Part shown: positions 1 to 9,046 of the stretch, one piece after another
Layout: every line of letters begins with the position of its first letter
Numbering within the stretch: position 1 is the first letter of the stretch
NCBI GenBank assembly: GCA_023415595.1
Contig: JAEZJW010000131.1
Location: 1 to 42,814, forward strand
DNA from: Bacillota bacterium
Lineage (GTDB): Bacteria > Bacillota > Clostridia > Lachnospirales > Lachnospiraceae
Direction of reading: 5' to 3'
DNA length: 42,814 nucleotides
Program-made: the position numbers and the translations under genes
Notes under the pieces: model-generated
What the model saw: the letters and a program-made list of their open reading frames with translations, nothing else
What the model was told of the DNA's origin: nothing
Database searches by the model: none

Positions 1-720
1 GGTAAAACGGTTGTAAGGGTCATCGGGCCTTACTGTAAAGCGCTTCCCAACAGCATAGGGTTCGGCAATGATATCATCGGCAATCATCGGATTGTATCCT
101 TTGTTATCCCCTGTCAAATGGCCGATATCGGCTTTAGCATCGGATTCTCTAAAATTCCCGGTATGCAGATAGTTGGTGGGCAGAGAAAGAACCGGGCCGT
201 TTGGCTGCTCAGGGAAGAAGCCCTGTTTGTTATCCATAATCCACGGCTTTCCGAACAGCGCTCCGGGAAACAGCTCCAGATTAAAGCAAAGCTTGCCAAC
301 AAGCCAATCAGGGATTGTCCTGTCCAGATCTACAGTGACTTTAACAGAGTTATCTTCTCCTTTGACAATTACCTTATAATGAAAACAAAAATCCGGGTAG
401 ATGATCGGATTAAAGCCTTTTAGGTGCCTCGAGGTATTTGGAAAGCTCAAGGATGTTGTAATCGTATTCGCTTTCGAATCCAGTTCACGCTGCTCCTGCT
501 TCGGCACCGGCTGCCATTGTCCGGGCGTCTGCTCAAAACGCAGATCACCATTGGTAGCGATGCGGTTACCGTGCATAATGATACTGACGCCGGATTGATG
601 TCCTTCGGGATAAATATCGTCAAAGGCCATCACCTCCACACCCATGTTCTGAAAGTAACCTAATGTGTCATTTAACTGAAACCCCTGCTCCCGGCAGGTT
701 GAATAAATTGATTTTTCCAT
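1..720 (-). CDS. N-terminal part of a GH9-like glycoside hydrolase (runs off left edge)
   Basis: An open frame of 240 codons without a stop begins at an ATG (complement of 718-720) and continues past the left edge. AGGAG lies about 6 nt before the ATG, which fixes the start. The protein begins MEKSIYSTCREQG and contains the stretches GVSIIMHGNRIATNGDLRFE and FNLELFPGALFGKPW. There is no signal peptide or membrane segment. From memory this N-terminal beta-rich region resembles large Firmicute proteins annotated as glycoside hydrolase family 9; the catalytic domain is outside the window, so the family cannot be verified here. Xylanase and beta-galactosidase genes in the same window fit a role in plant-glycan breakdown. 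The lack of a signal peptide suggests it acts on imported oligosaccharides, or is exported by another route. The CDS call is firm; the family is tentative. Confidence 0.6.
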   Translation of the reverse strand, partial: MEKSIYSTCREQGFQLNDTLGYFQNMGVEVMAFDDIYPEGHQSGVSIIMHGNRIATNGDLRFEQTPGQWQPVPKQEQRELDSKANTITTSLSFPNTSRHLKGFNPIIYPDFCFHYKVIVKGEDNSVKVTVDLDRTIPDWLVGKLCFNLELFPGALFGKPWIMDNKQGFFPEQPNGPVLSLPTNYLHTGNFRESDAKADIGHLTGDNKGYNPMIADDIIAEPYAVGKRFTVRPDDPYNRFT

Positions 721-761
721 AATAGCTCCTATCTCTGATCAAAAAGCATGTCATAATAAGC

Positions 762-770
762 ATTATAGCA
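762..770 (-). promoter_or_regulatory. Extended -10 promoter element for the GH9-like gene
   Basis: Read on the minus strand this is TGC followed by TATAAT, an extended -10 element, 42 nt upstream of the ATG. No good -35 hexamer is found at 16-18 bp, as is common for extended -10 promoters. Confidence 0.4.
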
Positions 771-926
771 AAATATCCTGTCCGGGCAGAATATACTTTC
801 TTATTCATTTCATGTGTTATATGTTATAATTCGTCTATGATCAGCTTTGGTATAAAATTTTTAGTTCAGACATCTTCCTGTAATTGTGACATATATTTTT
901 ATATAAATTAAATAAGGTGTCCAAAA

Positions 927-2204
927 ATGACCATACATGTTGTCCAACCTGGTGAAACCATAGCATCGATTGCAGAGCTTTATCATGTTCCGGCAGATAG
1001 GCTGATACTGGAGAATGGTATACCGAATCCAAATAATTTAGTGGTAGGCCAAACTATTGTTATTGTCTACCCTTTCATAAGCTATACCGTACAGGAAGGA
1101 GATACCTTAGGAGGAATTGCAGAAATGCATCAGGTTTCTTTGATGCAGCTTTTAAGAAACAACCCTTATCTATCAGATAGAGAATATCTATATCCCGGTG
1201 AAACTATCATCATAAGCTATGACACCGATAAAATCAGAACAATTGCAGTCGGTGGATATGTTTATTCCTATGTAAACAGAGCAATATTACGAAAAACATT
1301 ACCTTACCTGACCTTCTTAACTGTATTTAATTATCGGGTTAATTCACAAGGTGAGATTAATAATCCCGATGATCAGGATATTGTAGTTATGGCAAAGGAG
1401 TACGGTGTTGTTCCTATGATGTTAGTATCTACCTTATCGGAACAAGGAATCGGAAACAGGGAGGTAGCTAAAGCAATTCTAAATAATCCTGAAATCCAGG
1501 ATCGAATGATTGATAATATCATTAATAACATCAAAGCAAAGGGTTATTTAGGCTTAAATCAATTTGTTCAGTTTTTAACTCCTGAAACAAAAAATCAGGT
1601 TGAAAATTTCATAATAAAACTAAGTACCCGGTTAAAAAGCGAGGGATTGCGTTTTACCGTAACGATAACACCAAGAACAAATATTGAAAGAACTGAAGTA
1701 ACTTATGAAAATATTGATTATTCAACCATATCACAGTACACAGATGCAATGCTGTTTTTGTCCTATGATTGGGGTTACTCTTTAGGACCGCCAACCTCTG
1801 CAACACCTGTTAATATTTTAAGAAATACCATTAGCACCATAATAGAAAATGTTCCTCCCGAGAAATATGTATTAGGGTTACCGGTCATCGGTTATGATTG
1901 GATACTTCCGTATGTACCCGGATATACCATAGGAAATGCAATTACGTCGGATACTGCTATTCAGCTTGCCGCAGATAAAGGAGTATCCATACAGTTTAGT
2001 GAGGTATCAGCTGCACCTTATTATTTTTATTATAATTATAATGAACTGCATAATGTATGGTTTAAAGATGCCAGAAGTATAGATACAATTACAAGGCTTG
2101 TTCCGGAATATGATCTTCAAGGCATCTCCATATGGAATAATATGTACTTCTTTACGCAAATGTGGTTTGTAATTAATAATTTATATGATATTCTTAAATT
2201 ATGA
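927..2204 (+). CDS. LysM-GH18 spore/cell-wall protein with altered catalytic motif
   Basis: A 425-residue protein. Two LysM peptidoglycan-binding modules occupy about residues 2-46 and 50-95 (TIHVVQPGETIASIAELYHV and SYTVQEGDTLGGIAEMHQVS), followed by a GH18 TIM barrel to the C-terminus. The architecture is that of the YaaH/SleL/YdhD group, which act on spore cortex muramic-lactam peptidoglycan in Bacillus and Clostridium. There is no signal peptide, as is usual for spore-coat-delivered members. Strand beta-4 normally carries a motif like DGLNIDFEN with the catalytic Glu; here it reads LGLNQFVQF, so Glu is replaced by Gln and the Asp residues are lost. The protein may therefore bind glycan without cutting it. 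AAGGTG precedes the ATG. Downstream is lacZ after 92 bp with its own ribosome site; no terminator is obvious between them. Family call firm, activity doubtful. Confidence 0.88.
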   Translation: MTIHVVQPGETIASIAELYHVPADRLILENGIPNPNNLVVGQTIVIVYPFISYTVQEGDTLGGIAEMHQVSLMQLLRNNPYLSDREYLYPGETIIISYDTDKIRTIAVGGYVYSYVNRAILRKTLPYLTFLTVFNYRVNSQGEINNPDDQDIVVMAKEYGVVPMMLVSTLSEQGIGNREVAKAILNNPEIQDRMIDNIINNIKAKGYLGLNQFVQFLTPETKNQVENFIIKLSTRLKSEGLRFTVTITPRTNIERTEVTYENIDYSTISQYTDAMLFLSYDWGYSLGPPTSATPVNILRNTISTIIENVPPEKYVLGLPVIGYDWILPYVPGYTIGNAITSDTAIQLAADKGVSIQFSEVSAAPYYFYYNYNELHNVWFKDARSIDTITRLVPEYDLQGISIWNNMYFFTQMWFVINNLYDILKL

Positions 2205-2296
2205 TACAAATATATCCCGGTACAAGTTTACCCTGAGTTTTAAATCAATAATGAATACTTATAACAATACGACAGAAGGAGATGTAAAGAACGAAA

Positions 2297-5200
2297 ATGA
2301 AATTTGAATACACCGCCCCTGCAAATGGATATCCTGATTGGAACAATAATCCCGAGATAACCCATTTAAACTCTGTGGATGCTCATGCAACGATTTTACC
2401 GTTTGATACGGTTGATGAGGCTTTAAAAGGTGATCGAAGCTCATCCCGACATTTTAAATCCCTGAATGGGATGTGGAAGTTCAGTTTTGCAGAAAATGCT
2501 GCGAAGAGAATAGCTGATTTCTATGAAACAAAGTATGACTGCAGCTCCTGGAAGGAAATAAAGGTACCTTCAAACTGGCAGCTGGAAGAATATGATTATC
2601 CGCAATACACCAATGTAGTTTATCCCTGGAGTGAAAGGGAACAGCTTATACCGCCCTTCGCACCTACGCTGTATAATCCGGTAGGTTCTTATATCCGGTA
2701 TTTTACTGTGCCGGAAGCCTGGAACGGACAACCTGTATTCCTAAGCTTTCAGGGTGTGGAATCGGCTTTTTATGTATGGTTGAACGGGGAATTGGTTGGC
2801 TTTAGTAAGGATACCTTTTCTCCCTCTGAATTCGATATCACTCCCTATCTGATTGAGGGTGAAAATAAGCTTGCTGTTGAAGTATACCGATGGTGTGATG
2901 CCAGCTGGCTTGAAGATCAGGACTTCTGGAGGTTGAGTGGAATATTTAGAGAGGTTTATCTCTATTCCACCCCGAAACAGCATATCAATGATCTCTTTGT
3001 AATAACAGATTTGGATAACGACTATATTCATTCGGAGTTAAAGGTCACTGCAAAATTGGCTGACTATGATCCTAGCGGGGAGAGCAAAGTTACAATCGAG
3101 CTTCATCTGTTTGATAAAGCCGGGAAATCAGTTCTAAATGCTCCGGTCAGCCTGAATGCGGATTTATCAGGTAAAGGAGTACGTGATGCCCTGCTATCCT
3201 CATGGGTGGAAAATCCCTTGAAATGGAGCGCGGAGCATCCAAACCTCTATACCCTGGTGCTTGTCTTAAAAAATCAAGATGGCATTCTGATAGAAGCAGT
3301 CAGTACTAAGATCGGCTTCCGGAGGTTTGAAATTAAGGATGGGCTTATGAAAATCAATGGCCAGCGGATAGTATTGAAAGGTGTCAACCGTCATGAATTC
3401 AGCTGTATTAAGGGACGTGCCATTGATAGGGAGGAAATGCTTACTGATATTACATTGATGAAGAAGCATAATATCAATGCTGTCCGCACTTCCCATTATC
3501 CAAATCAACCGGCCTGGTATGACCTCTGTGATGAGTACGGCATCTACGTAATCGATGAGACAAATCTTGAGACTCATGGCACTTGGGGCTATACACAAAC
3601 AGAGGAAGAAGACCATAATATACCGGGAAGTAAAGCATGCTGGACTGATACTGTTCTAGACAGGGCGAATTCGATGTTTCAGAGGGATAAAAACCATCCT
3701 TCCATAATTATCTGGTCCCTTGGCAATGAGTCCTTCGGTGGTGAGAACTTCATCAAAATGCACGACTTCTTAAGAAAGGTCGATCCTACCCGTATCGTTC
3801 ATTATGAAGGTGTCATCCATTATAGAAAATATGATGCTGCATCAGATATTGAAAGCTGGATGTATGCAAACCCCAGGGATCTTGAAGCCTATGCCCTCAA
3901 TATCAATAACAAAAAACCTTATATCTTATGTGAATATAGTCACTCCATGGGTAACTCCACAGGGAATATGTTCAAATACACAGATTTATTTGATCAATAC
4001 CCGATTCTTCAAGGCGGCTTCATCTGGGATTGGATCGACCAGGCTATCCTTAAGAAAACCCCAGAGGGCAGAGCTTACCTGGCATATGGTGGTGATTTCG
4101 GCGATAAGCCAAATGATGGTAATTTCTGCGGAGACGGTATCATATTTGCTGACAGAACAGTATCCCCTAAGCTATATGAAGTAAAAAAATGCTATCAGAA
4201 TGTAAGATTTCTTCCGGAGGATTTATCACAGGGCAAGATTAAAATAGAAAATAAACACTTGTTCACAAACTTAAATGAGTATGAATTTATCTGGCAGGTG
4301 TATTATAACGGTGAACTTATCAAGCAGGGTAACGATGATATCGATCTTGCCCCCGGCTCCTCCACTATTGTGGTGATACCCTTCGGGGATCTAAAGACCT
4401 CCGGTATGGCGGATGAATTGCTCTTAAACTTAGGTTTCGTCTTAAAGGCGGAAACCTTATGGGCCGACAAAGGATATGAAATGTCCTTCGATCAGTTTAA
4501 GCTGCCCGCTTGGATTGAAATGCATACAGAACCAACCCCTCAGACAGCTGAAGTTATCGTTACCGAGAAGGATAATCTCCTTACGATATCCGGCACCACC
4601 TTTGCAGTCGTTTTCGATACAGTGAATGGCACTCTGCTCTCATACAAATACAAGGGAATGGAGCTGATAAAGGAAGGTCCTGCTCCAAGCTTCTGGAGAG
4701 CCTATACAGACAATGACAGAGGATCCGGTCTTCCAAACAGATGTAAGACCTGGCGGAATAGCGGAGAATCAAGAAAACTGCTGAACTTCTCAAAAGAAGT
4801 TGGGAAAGATAAGGTAACTGTAACTGTGCATTTTGAAATACCAACCACACAGATTTCCTACTGTAAAGTAGTTTATACCGTTAATGGAGATGGGCTGATT
4901 AACGTAGGCCAAGAGCTATTCCCCGGTGCAGGCCTACCGGAAATTCCCGAGGTTGGAATGCTTCTTACAATTGATAAGGTATTTGATAATATCAGCTGGT
5001 ATGGGAAGGGACCTCACGAGAATTATTGGGACAGATCTACCGGTGCTAAGGTCGGCATCTATTCCGGCAAGGTTAAGGAACAGATGACTCCCTATTTGAG
5101 GCCTCAGGAATGTGGTAATAAGACCGAAGTAAGGTGGGCCAGATTAACCAATGAGCAAGGTATTGGTATTGAGATCAAGGGCATACCTCTTGTCGAGATT

Positions 5201-5407
5201 AATGCTTTACCTTATACTCCCTACGAGCTGGAGGAGACGGATCACCATCATAAGCTTCCTGCCAGTGACAGGATCGTTGTAAGGGTGAATTATAAACAAA
5301 TGGGTGTCGGCGGAGATGACACCTGGGGTGCCAGAACTCATCCTGAGTTTACCCTGTATGCCAACAGATCCTACTGCTATCGCTACTCCATGAGGGGAAT
5401 CGGTTAA
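2297..5407 (+). CDS. lacZ: Beta-galactosidase, GH2 (LacZ type)
   Basis: A 1036-residue protein, the usual length of the long LacZ-type enzymes. Sugar-binding domain (about 40-220), Ig-like sandwich (220-335), TIM barrel (335-630), second Ig-like domain and C-terminal beta-gal small-chain domain (about 760-1030). Both catalytic glutamates are visible: acid/base Glu478 in WSLGNESFG and nucleophile Glu546 in ILCEYSHSMGNS. It hydrolyses terminal non-reducing beta-galactosides such as lactose or galactan fragments. No signal peptide, so cytoplasmic. AAGGAG lies about 14 nt before the ATG, rather far, but no better in-frame start exists. No dedicated sugar transporter is adjacent; the next gene rightward is convergent and a strong terminator follows the stop. 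Confidence 0.96.
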   Translation: MKFEYTAPANGYPDWNNNPEITHLNSVDAHATILPFDTVDEALKGDRSSSRHFKSLNGMWKFSFAENAAKRIADFYETKYDCSSWKEIKVPSNWQLEEYDYPQYTNVVYPWSEREQLIPPFAPTLYNPVGSYIRYFTVPEAWNGQPVFLSFQGVESAFYVWLNGELVGFSKDTFSPSEFDITPYLIEGENKLAVEVYRWCDASWLEDQDFWRLSGIFREVYLYSTPKQHINDLFVITDLDNDYIHSELKVTAKLADYDPSGESKVTIELHLFDKAGKSVLNAPVSLNADLSGKGVRDALLSSWVENPLKWSAEHPNLYTLVLVLKNQDGILIEAVSTKIGFRRFEIKDGLMKINGQRIVLKGVNRHEFSCIKGRAIDREEMLTDITLMKKHNINAVRTSHYPNQPAWYDLCDEYGIYVIDETNLETHGTWGYTQTEEEDHNIPGSKACWTDTVLDRANSMFQRDKNHPSIIIWSLGNESFGGENFIKMHDFLRKVDPTRIVHYEGVIHYRKYDAASDIESWMYANPRDLEAYALNINNKKPYILCEYSHSMGNSTGNMFKYTDLFDQYPILQGGFIWDWIDQAILKKTPEGRAYLAYGGDFGDKPNDGNFCGDGIIFADRTVSPKLYEVKKCYQNVRFLPEDLSQGKIKIENKHLFTNLNEYEFIWQVYYNGELIKQGNDDIDLAPGSSTIVVIPFGDLKTSGMADELLLNLGFVLKAETLWADKGYEMSFDQFKLPAWIEMHTEPTPQTAEVIVTEKDNLLTISGTTFAVVFDTVNGTLLSYKYKGMELIKEGPAPSFWRAYTDNDRGSGLPNRCKTWRNSGESRKLLNFSKEVGKDKVTVTVHFEIPTTQISYCKVVYTVNGDGLINVGQELFPGAGLPEIPEVGMLLTIDKVFDNISWYGKGPHENYWDRSTGAKVGIYSGKVKEQMTPYLRPQECGNKTEVRWARLTNEQGIGIEIKGIPLVEINALPYTPYELEETDHHHKLPASDRIVVRVNYKQMGVGGDDTWGARTHPEFTLYANRSYCYRYSMRGIG

Positions 5408-5440
5408 GATTAATCAGTTACTATACCGGAATAATAAATT

Positions 5441-5481
5441 AGCGCCAATCATTGTAATTGGCGCTAACATTTTGTTTTTTT
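5441..5481 (+). terminator. Rho-independent terminator after lacZ
   Basis: A perfect 9-bp stem (AGCGCCAAT / ATTGGCGCT) with a 7-nt loop, followed by a T-rich tract ending in seven Ts. It lies 33 nt after the lacZ stop. The opposite strand has little U-tract after the stem, so it mainly serves the rightward gene. Confidence 0.9.
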
Positions 5482-5560
5482 CTACTGTCTACTTGACATG
5501 GGGCATATCAACGGGTTGCGATGCGTTCTTTCTGTCTTATATGCATTAGGTAATTATAAA

Positions 5561-6397
5561 TTAACCCCATAAAGCACTTGCATCACTGGAACTTCTGTTT
5601 AGCCTGGAAAAATCCGTTTTAATAAATGACCTGGTTGATAATACCAGGAATAACAAACCTATTAAGATGAATATGAGAAATGATAGGATTGGAGTAACTA
5701 TAAAACCATTGATATCTATGACCAATCCCTGTTTGATTAGTTCATCAATGGTTAAATTGGTTTTTTCTAATACAATCATACGAAAAAATGCCGTTGCATA
5801 AGTCATTGGATTAATATACGCGATATATTTTAATATATCAGGCAGCAAAGCTAAAGGTATATAGGCTCCAGATACAAAGGTCAAAGGCATTGTTACTGCA
5901 GTCTTAATGATCTGAAAGGTTTGTCCGTTTCGAACCTTTGTTGCCATATATAATCCGACGCCGGAAAAAACAAGCCCAACACTGATCATTGCCGCAAGGA
6001 TAAAAATTGGTGTGGTCCAAACGGTAAATCTGATACCGATAAAAAAACCAATCAATAAAATCAAAATGCCCTGTAGGGTTGATACTGTGGCTGCCGACAA
6101 TAGCTGTCCTATCGCAACTGACAGTCTTCTGGCTGGAGAAACCAGAACCTCCTTCATGAATCCGCTTACCATGTCATCAACCGTTGTGGATGCCAAGTTA
6201 AGGGAGCCTTCAAAAACAGTCGTTATGATAATACCGGCCAGCATATATGCGATTGGATTTTCTATGAAGTCATTTTTAAAGATTGCACCAAATACATATA
6301 CAAAGAAAAAAGGGAATACGAGTGAAAATATCAATCCTGTTTTATTTCTGACAAAAGCCTTTAAGCCTCTTTTCCATAATGCTAACGTTGTATTCAT
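5561..6397 (-). CDS. ABC-2 type exporter permease (DrrB-like)
   Basis: A 278-residue membrane protein with about six predicted helices (roughly residues 20-40, 50-70, 100-125, 135-155, 165-185 and 235-255). The N-terminal KRGLKAFVRNKTGLIFSLVF and the central STTVDDMVSGFMKE region are typical of daunorubicin/ABC-2 permeases. It begins one base after the stop of the ATPase gene, and its GGAGG lies inside the end of that gene, so the two are one operon and presumably translationally coupled. Together they would form a homodimeric ABC exporter for a hydrophobic drug or lipid; the substrate is not readable from the sequence. It lies divergently from a TetR regulator. A strong terminator from the convergent lacZ lies beyond its 3' end. 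Confidence 0.9.
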   Translation of the reverse strand: MNTTLALWKRGLKAFVRNKTGLIFSLVFPFFFVYVFGAIFKNDFIENPIAYMLAGIIITTVFEGSLNLASTTVDDMVSGFMKEVLVSPARRLSVAIGQLLSAATVSTLQGILILLIGFFIGIRFTVWTTPIFILAAMISVGLVFSGVGLYMATKVRNGQTFQIIKTAVTMPLTFVSGAYIPLALLPDILKYIAYINPMTYATAFFRMIVLEKTNLTIDELIKQGLVIDINGFIVTPILSFLIFILIGLLFLVLSTRSFIKTDFSRLNRSSSDASALWG

Positions 6398-6398
6398 C

Positions 6399-7322
6399 TT
6401 ATGCCTCCTCCCTGATTTTTTTCCCGGTAATTTCTAAAAACACATCATTAAACGTACCTTTTTTAATCTCTATATCTGTTATGTCATCTTTTTGAATACT
6501 TATCACCTGCAACAGAAGATCAACATTTTCAGCATCGACCTTATAATATCCCTCTTTCTTTACATAGTTTAGATTATATTGACCTAATAATTCCTCTAGC
6601 CGTATACCGTTCTTCGTTGTAATGAATGCTTTATCCTTAGTGAATTGCTTTTTTAGTGCATAAGGGGTATCATGGGCAACTATCCTGCCGCCATCGATAA
6701 TCGCAATTTTATCACATATTTCCGCTTCTTCCATATAATGAGTCGTTAAAAATATTGTTATATTTCGTTCTTTTTGAAGCTTTATAATATACTCCCAAAT
6801 ATGAGCTCGGGTTTGAGGATCCAATCCGGTTGTCGGTTCATCAAGGAATAAAACCTTGGGATAATGTATTAATCCTCGTGCAATTTCTACGCGGCGTTTC
6901 ATTCCACCGGACAACGCACTAACTAATTTCTTTCTCTCCCCTAGCAAATCAACTAATTTTAAAACAAACTGTATCCGCTCTTCCATTTCCCTTTTCGGTA
7001 TATGATAAAAAACACAGTGCATGATGAGATTCTCTTCAATTGTCATTTTTGCATCCAGAGTTGAATCTTGAAATATAACTCCAATCGATGCTCTGACATC
7101 ACTCTTTCTGGTAGTAACATCTTTACCATCAATCATCAGGGTCCCGGAGGTCTTTTCAAATATCGTACATAATGTATTAATGGTTGTACTCTTTCCTGCG
7201 CCATTGGGTCCCAGGAATGCGAATACGGAACCTTCCTCCACATCAAAGGATATATCATCTACAGCCGTAAAATCTCCATAGGTTTTGGTGAAATTTTTTA
7301 CGCTTATAATAGGGTTATTCAT
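6399..7322 (-). CDS. ABC exporter ATP-binding protein (DrrA-like)
   Basis: A 307-residue ATPase. Walker A GPNGAGKST, signature LSGGMKRR, Walker B FLDEPTTGLDP and the H-loop region TTHYMEEAE are all intact. The C-terminal 80 residues form the regulatory extension found in DrrA/CcmA-type drug-export ATPases. AAGGAG lies about 8 nt before the ATG. It is the first gene of the operon and partners with the permease immediately downstream. A minus-strand promoter (TTGACA, 18 bp, TAAAAT) lies 54-83 nt upstream, and a divergently transcribed TetR gene begins 226 bp away, the usual layout of a regulated multidrug exporter. Function as an exporter ATPase is firm; the substrate is unknown. Confidence 0.93.
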   Translation of the reverse strand: MNNPIISVKNFTKTYGDFTAVDDISFDVEEGSVFAFLGPNGAGKSTTINTLCTIFEKTSGTLMIDGKDVTTRKSDVRASIGVIFQDSTLDAKMTIEENLIMHCVFYHIPKREMEERIQFVLKLVDLLGERKKLVSALSGGMKRRVEIARGLIHYPKVLFLDEPTTGLDPQTRAHIWEYIIKLQKERNITIFLTTHYMEEAEICDKIAIIDGGRIVAHDTPYALKKQFTKDKAFITTKNGIRLEELLGQYNLNYVKKEGYYKVDAENVDLLLQVISIQKDDITDIEIKKGTFNDVFLEITGKKIREEA

Positions 7323-7375
7323 CTTATCACTCCTTAGCAGTATATTTCTTAAGTATGAGTCAGAAAATATAAACT

Positions 7376-7405
7376 ATTTTATTATAGTTGTCTGTTTACT
7401 GTCAA
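7376..7405 (-). promoter_or_regulatory. Promoter for the DrrAB-like operon
   Basis: On the minus strand TTGACA (complement of 7400-7405) is separated by 18 bp from TAAAAT (complement of 7376-7381), a near-consensus sigma-A promoter about 50 nt before the ATPase start. It does not overlap the palindrome at 7504-7531, so that site may not repress it directly. Confidence 0.6.
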
Positions 7406-7472
7406 TTATTATTTTTATTGCCGGTGAACTGACCCCTGAACATAAGTTTGGAAATAAATTCTATATGAGGGA

Positions 7473-7501
7473 TTGACATATCTACACCTATGTGATATAT
7501 T
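7473..7501 (+). promoter_or_regulatory. Sigma-A promoter of the tetR gene
   Basis: TTGACA at 7473-7478, a 17-bp spacer and TATATT at 7496-7501. The perfect dyad at 7504-7531 begins two bases after the -10, so it covers the expected transcription start. Confidence 0.8.
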
Positions 7502-7503
7502 TT

Positions 7504-7531
7504 AACTAAGTTAAATTATTTTAACTTAGTT
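7504..7531. promoter_or_regulatory. Predicted TetR operator, perfect 12-bp-arm palindrome
   Basis: AACTAAGTTAAA, a 4-bp spacer TTAT, then the exact reverse complement TTTAACTTAGTT. The dyad sits over the predicted transcription start of the TetR-family gene, 17 bp before its ATG, the expected place for autorepression. That this particular TetR protein binds it is inference. Confidence 0.75.
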
Positions 7532-7548
7532 TATTATTCGGAGGATTT

Positions 7549-8133
7549 ATGAAGCAGACGAAAAAAGAACGTACTCAAAAAGAAATCATTGAGGCTGCGA
7601 AGATCATCATTCACGATAAAGGACATGAAGCTATTACTGTCCGGTATTTGGCTGAAGTAACAGGATACTCTTATACCAATCTATATTATTACTTTAAGGA
7701 TGTGAATGCTCTCCTGTGGACATTACGTCTCGATATGATTGAGGATATGATAACAGAGCTTACATCCATTTCCATTACTAAGGATGATCCCGTGGAAGAA
7801 ATACTCAGCGCCTTTTTTTGCTATTCGGACTATTTCTACAGGCACCCAAATGTCTTCCGCTTTTTTTACTTTTATCCTTTTGTTCAACCAGAGGGGGATG
7901 TTAGTTATCAAAAGCTGGAGCAAAAGTTTCACGGCATTTGGCAGACTTCCTTCTACAAATTAATTCAGGAAGGTATCATTCAAACCGAAGATATTGAAGT
8001 TGTCGCCAAAACTATAATCTATTCACTTCAGGGTATGATCATGCTGAGTTTCTCATCCAATGGCTCTACAAAACAAGAAGACATCAAAGAAGAACTGAAA
8101 AAACTAATAAACTACTTATTCAAAATAAAATAA
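7549..8133 (+). CDS. TetR/AcrR family transcriptional regulator
   Basis: A 194-residue protein with an N-terminal TetR helix-turn-helix at about residues 8-54 (ITVRYLAEVTGYSYTNLYYY is the recognition region) and an all-helical C-terminal ligand domain. Its own promoter and a perfect dyad lie immediately upstream, and CGGAGG precedes the ATG. It is divergent from a DrrAB-like exporter operon and is followed after 27 bp by a membrane-protein gene in the same direction, so it probably regulates itself, that gene and perhaps the exporter. The ligand is unknown; a toxic hydrophobic compound would be typical for such neighbours. Confidence 0.9.
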   Translation: MKQTKKERTQKEIIEAAKIIIHDKGHEAITVRYLAEVTGYSYTNLYYYFKDVNALLWTLRLDMIEDMITELTSISITKDDPVEEILSAFFCYSDYFYRHPNVFRFFYFYPFVQPEGDVSYQKLEQKFHGIWQTSFYKLIQEGIIQTEDIEVVAKTIIYSLQGMIMLSFSSNGSTKQEDIKEELKKLINYLFKIK

Positions 8134-8160
8134 GGAAAGTATTTAAGGAGGTAATATCTA

Positions 8161-8847
8161 ATGAGTCAAGAATTCAAAATCAACTTTCAACCACTTTATC
8201 GCGTTGCCCGGTTTTTAACTTTACTAATGCTAATTCTTATTCCGCTACAAATCGTTATCTATGTGATTGCACCACCACCGGATACTGTCATTGGGTTATT
8301 TGAACTCTATCATAAAAATCCATTTTTAGGACTGCTGAGCTTGGATTTTCTTTATTTGTTTAACAATATAATTATAGTAATAATCTACTTAGCCCTCTTT
8401 GTCCTCTTATACCGGGAAAAGCCAGTTTCTGTTCTCTTAGCATTAACCCTTGGTCTAATAGGCATTGTATGTTACTATCCGTCCAATCCTGCGTTTGAAA
8501 TGCTGACCTTAAGTAACCGGTATTATCAGGTACTGCCCGAACAGCAAACGATCTATTTAGCCGCCGGCGAAGCCTTAATGGCCGGTTATGCGGGTACCAC
8601 CTTTGATGTTTATTATGTTTTAAGTACGATATGCCTGCTGCTGTTTGCCTATGTAATAATAAAAAGCCCTAAGTTCAAGAGATCGGTTGGCTTATGGGGA
8701 TTAGCTTCAGGTTTTTTTATGATCGTACCCTCATCGGCCGGTAATCTAGGCATGATATTTTCTTTACTGTCCCTGATACCTTGGGTGGTATTTATTGCAC
8801 TATTGATGATCAGTTTTAAAAAGTACGCTGCCGATACTTCATTTTAA
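8161..8847 (+). CDS. Integral membrane protein, DUF4386-like
   Basis: A 228-residue protein with about six transmembrane helices (approximately residues 17-35, 58-82, 90-106, 148-166, 175-192 and 198-216). The pattern, including a soluble loop around residues 110-145, resembles the DUF4386 family of unknown function. AAGGAGG lies 8 nt before the ATG, 27 bp after the tetR stop, so the two are probably cotranscribed and both under the operator upstream of tetR. No catalytic motif is visible. It could be an accessory to drug or lipid export or a membrane-stress protein, but that rests only on its neighbours. Confidence 0.75.
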   Translation: MSQEFKINFQPLYRVARFLTLLMLILIPLQIVIYVIAPPPDTVIGLFELYHKNPFLGLLSLDFLYLFNNIIIVIIYLALFVLLYREKPVSVLLALTLGLIGIVCYYPSNPAFEMLTLSNRYYQVLPEQQTIYLAAGEALMAGYAGTTFDVYYVLSTICLLLFAYVIIKSPKFKRSVGLWGLASGFFMIVPSSAGNLGMIFSLLSLIPWVVFIALLMISFKKYAADTSF

Positions 8848-8969
8848 TCTGGATGTTAGTAAAGAAAGCATTACACTCAGCACCCGTAAAGCATACACAG
8901 TAAATAAGACCTATTGTTCACTTCTGCTCTATGCAGACAGGTGATTTCATAGTAATATTTATATAATAT

Positions 8970-9046
8970 ACAATATTGGCAAACTTACTGAAAAGTAACG
9001 ACGCAAAGCTATAGGGCCTAATCTGAAAAGGATGGCAGCCAGTTGC
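8970..9046 (+). promoter_or_regulatory. Cyclic di-GMP-I (GEMM-I) riboswitch aptamer
   Basis: The conserved aptamer blocks occur in order: GGCAAAC, a GAAA tetraloop, GACGCAAAGC, AGGGCCTAA, a second GAAA-capped hairpin and GGCAGCCAGTTGC. GCAA and TTGC close the P1 helix, and the tetraloop and its receptor strand are in the usual places. The ATG of the GGDEF-like gene is 73 nt downstream. A small stem-loop at 9052-9067 (ATCGAT / ATCGAT) follows but has no U-tract, so the expression platform is not a clear terminator; control of translation is possible. A -10-like TATAAT lies at 8962-8967, without a good -35. Confidence 0.93.

Noticed and set aside
7285..7476. 63-aa plus-strand frame across the tetR-exporter intergenic region
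   Set aside because: It overlaps the start of the ABC ATPase and two promoters, and has no ribosome site.
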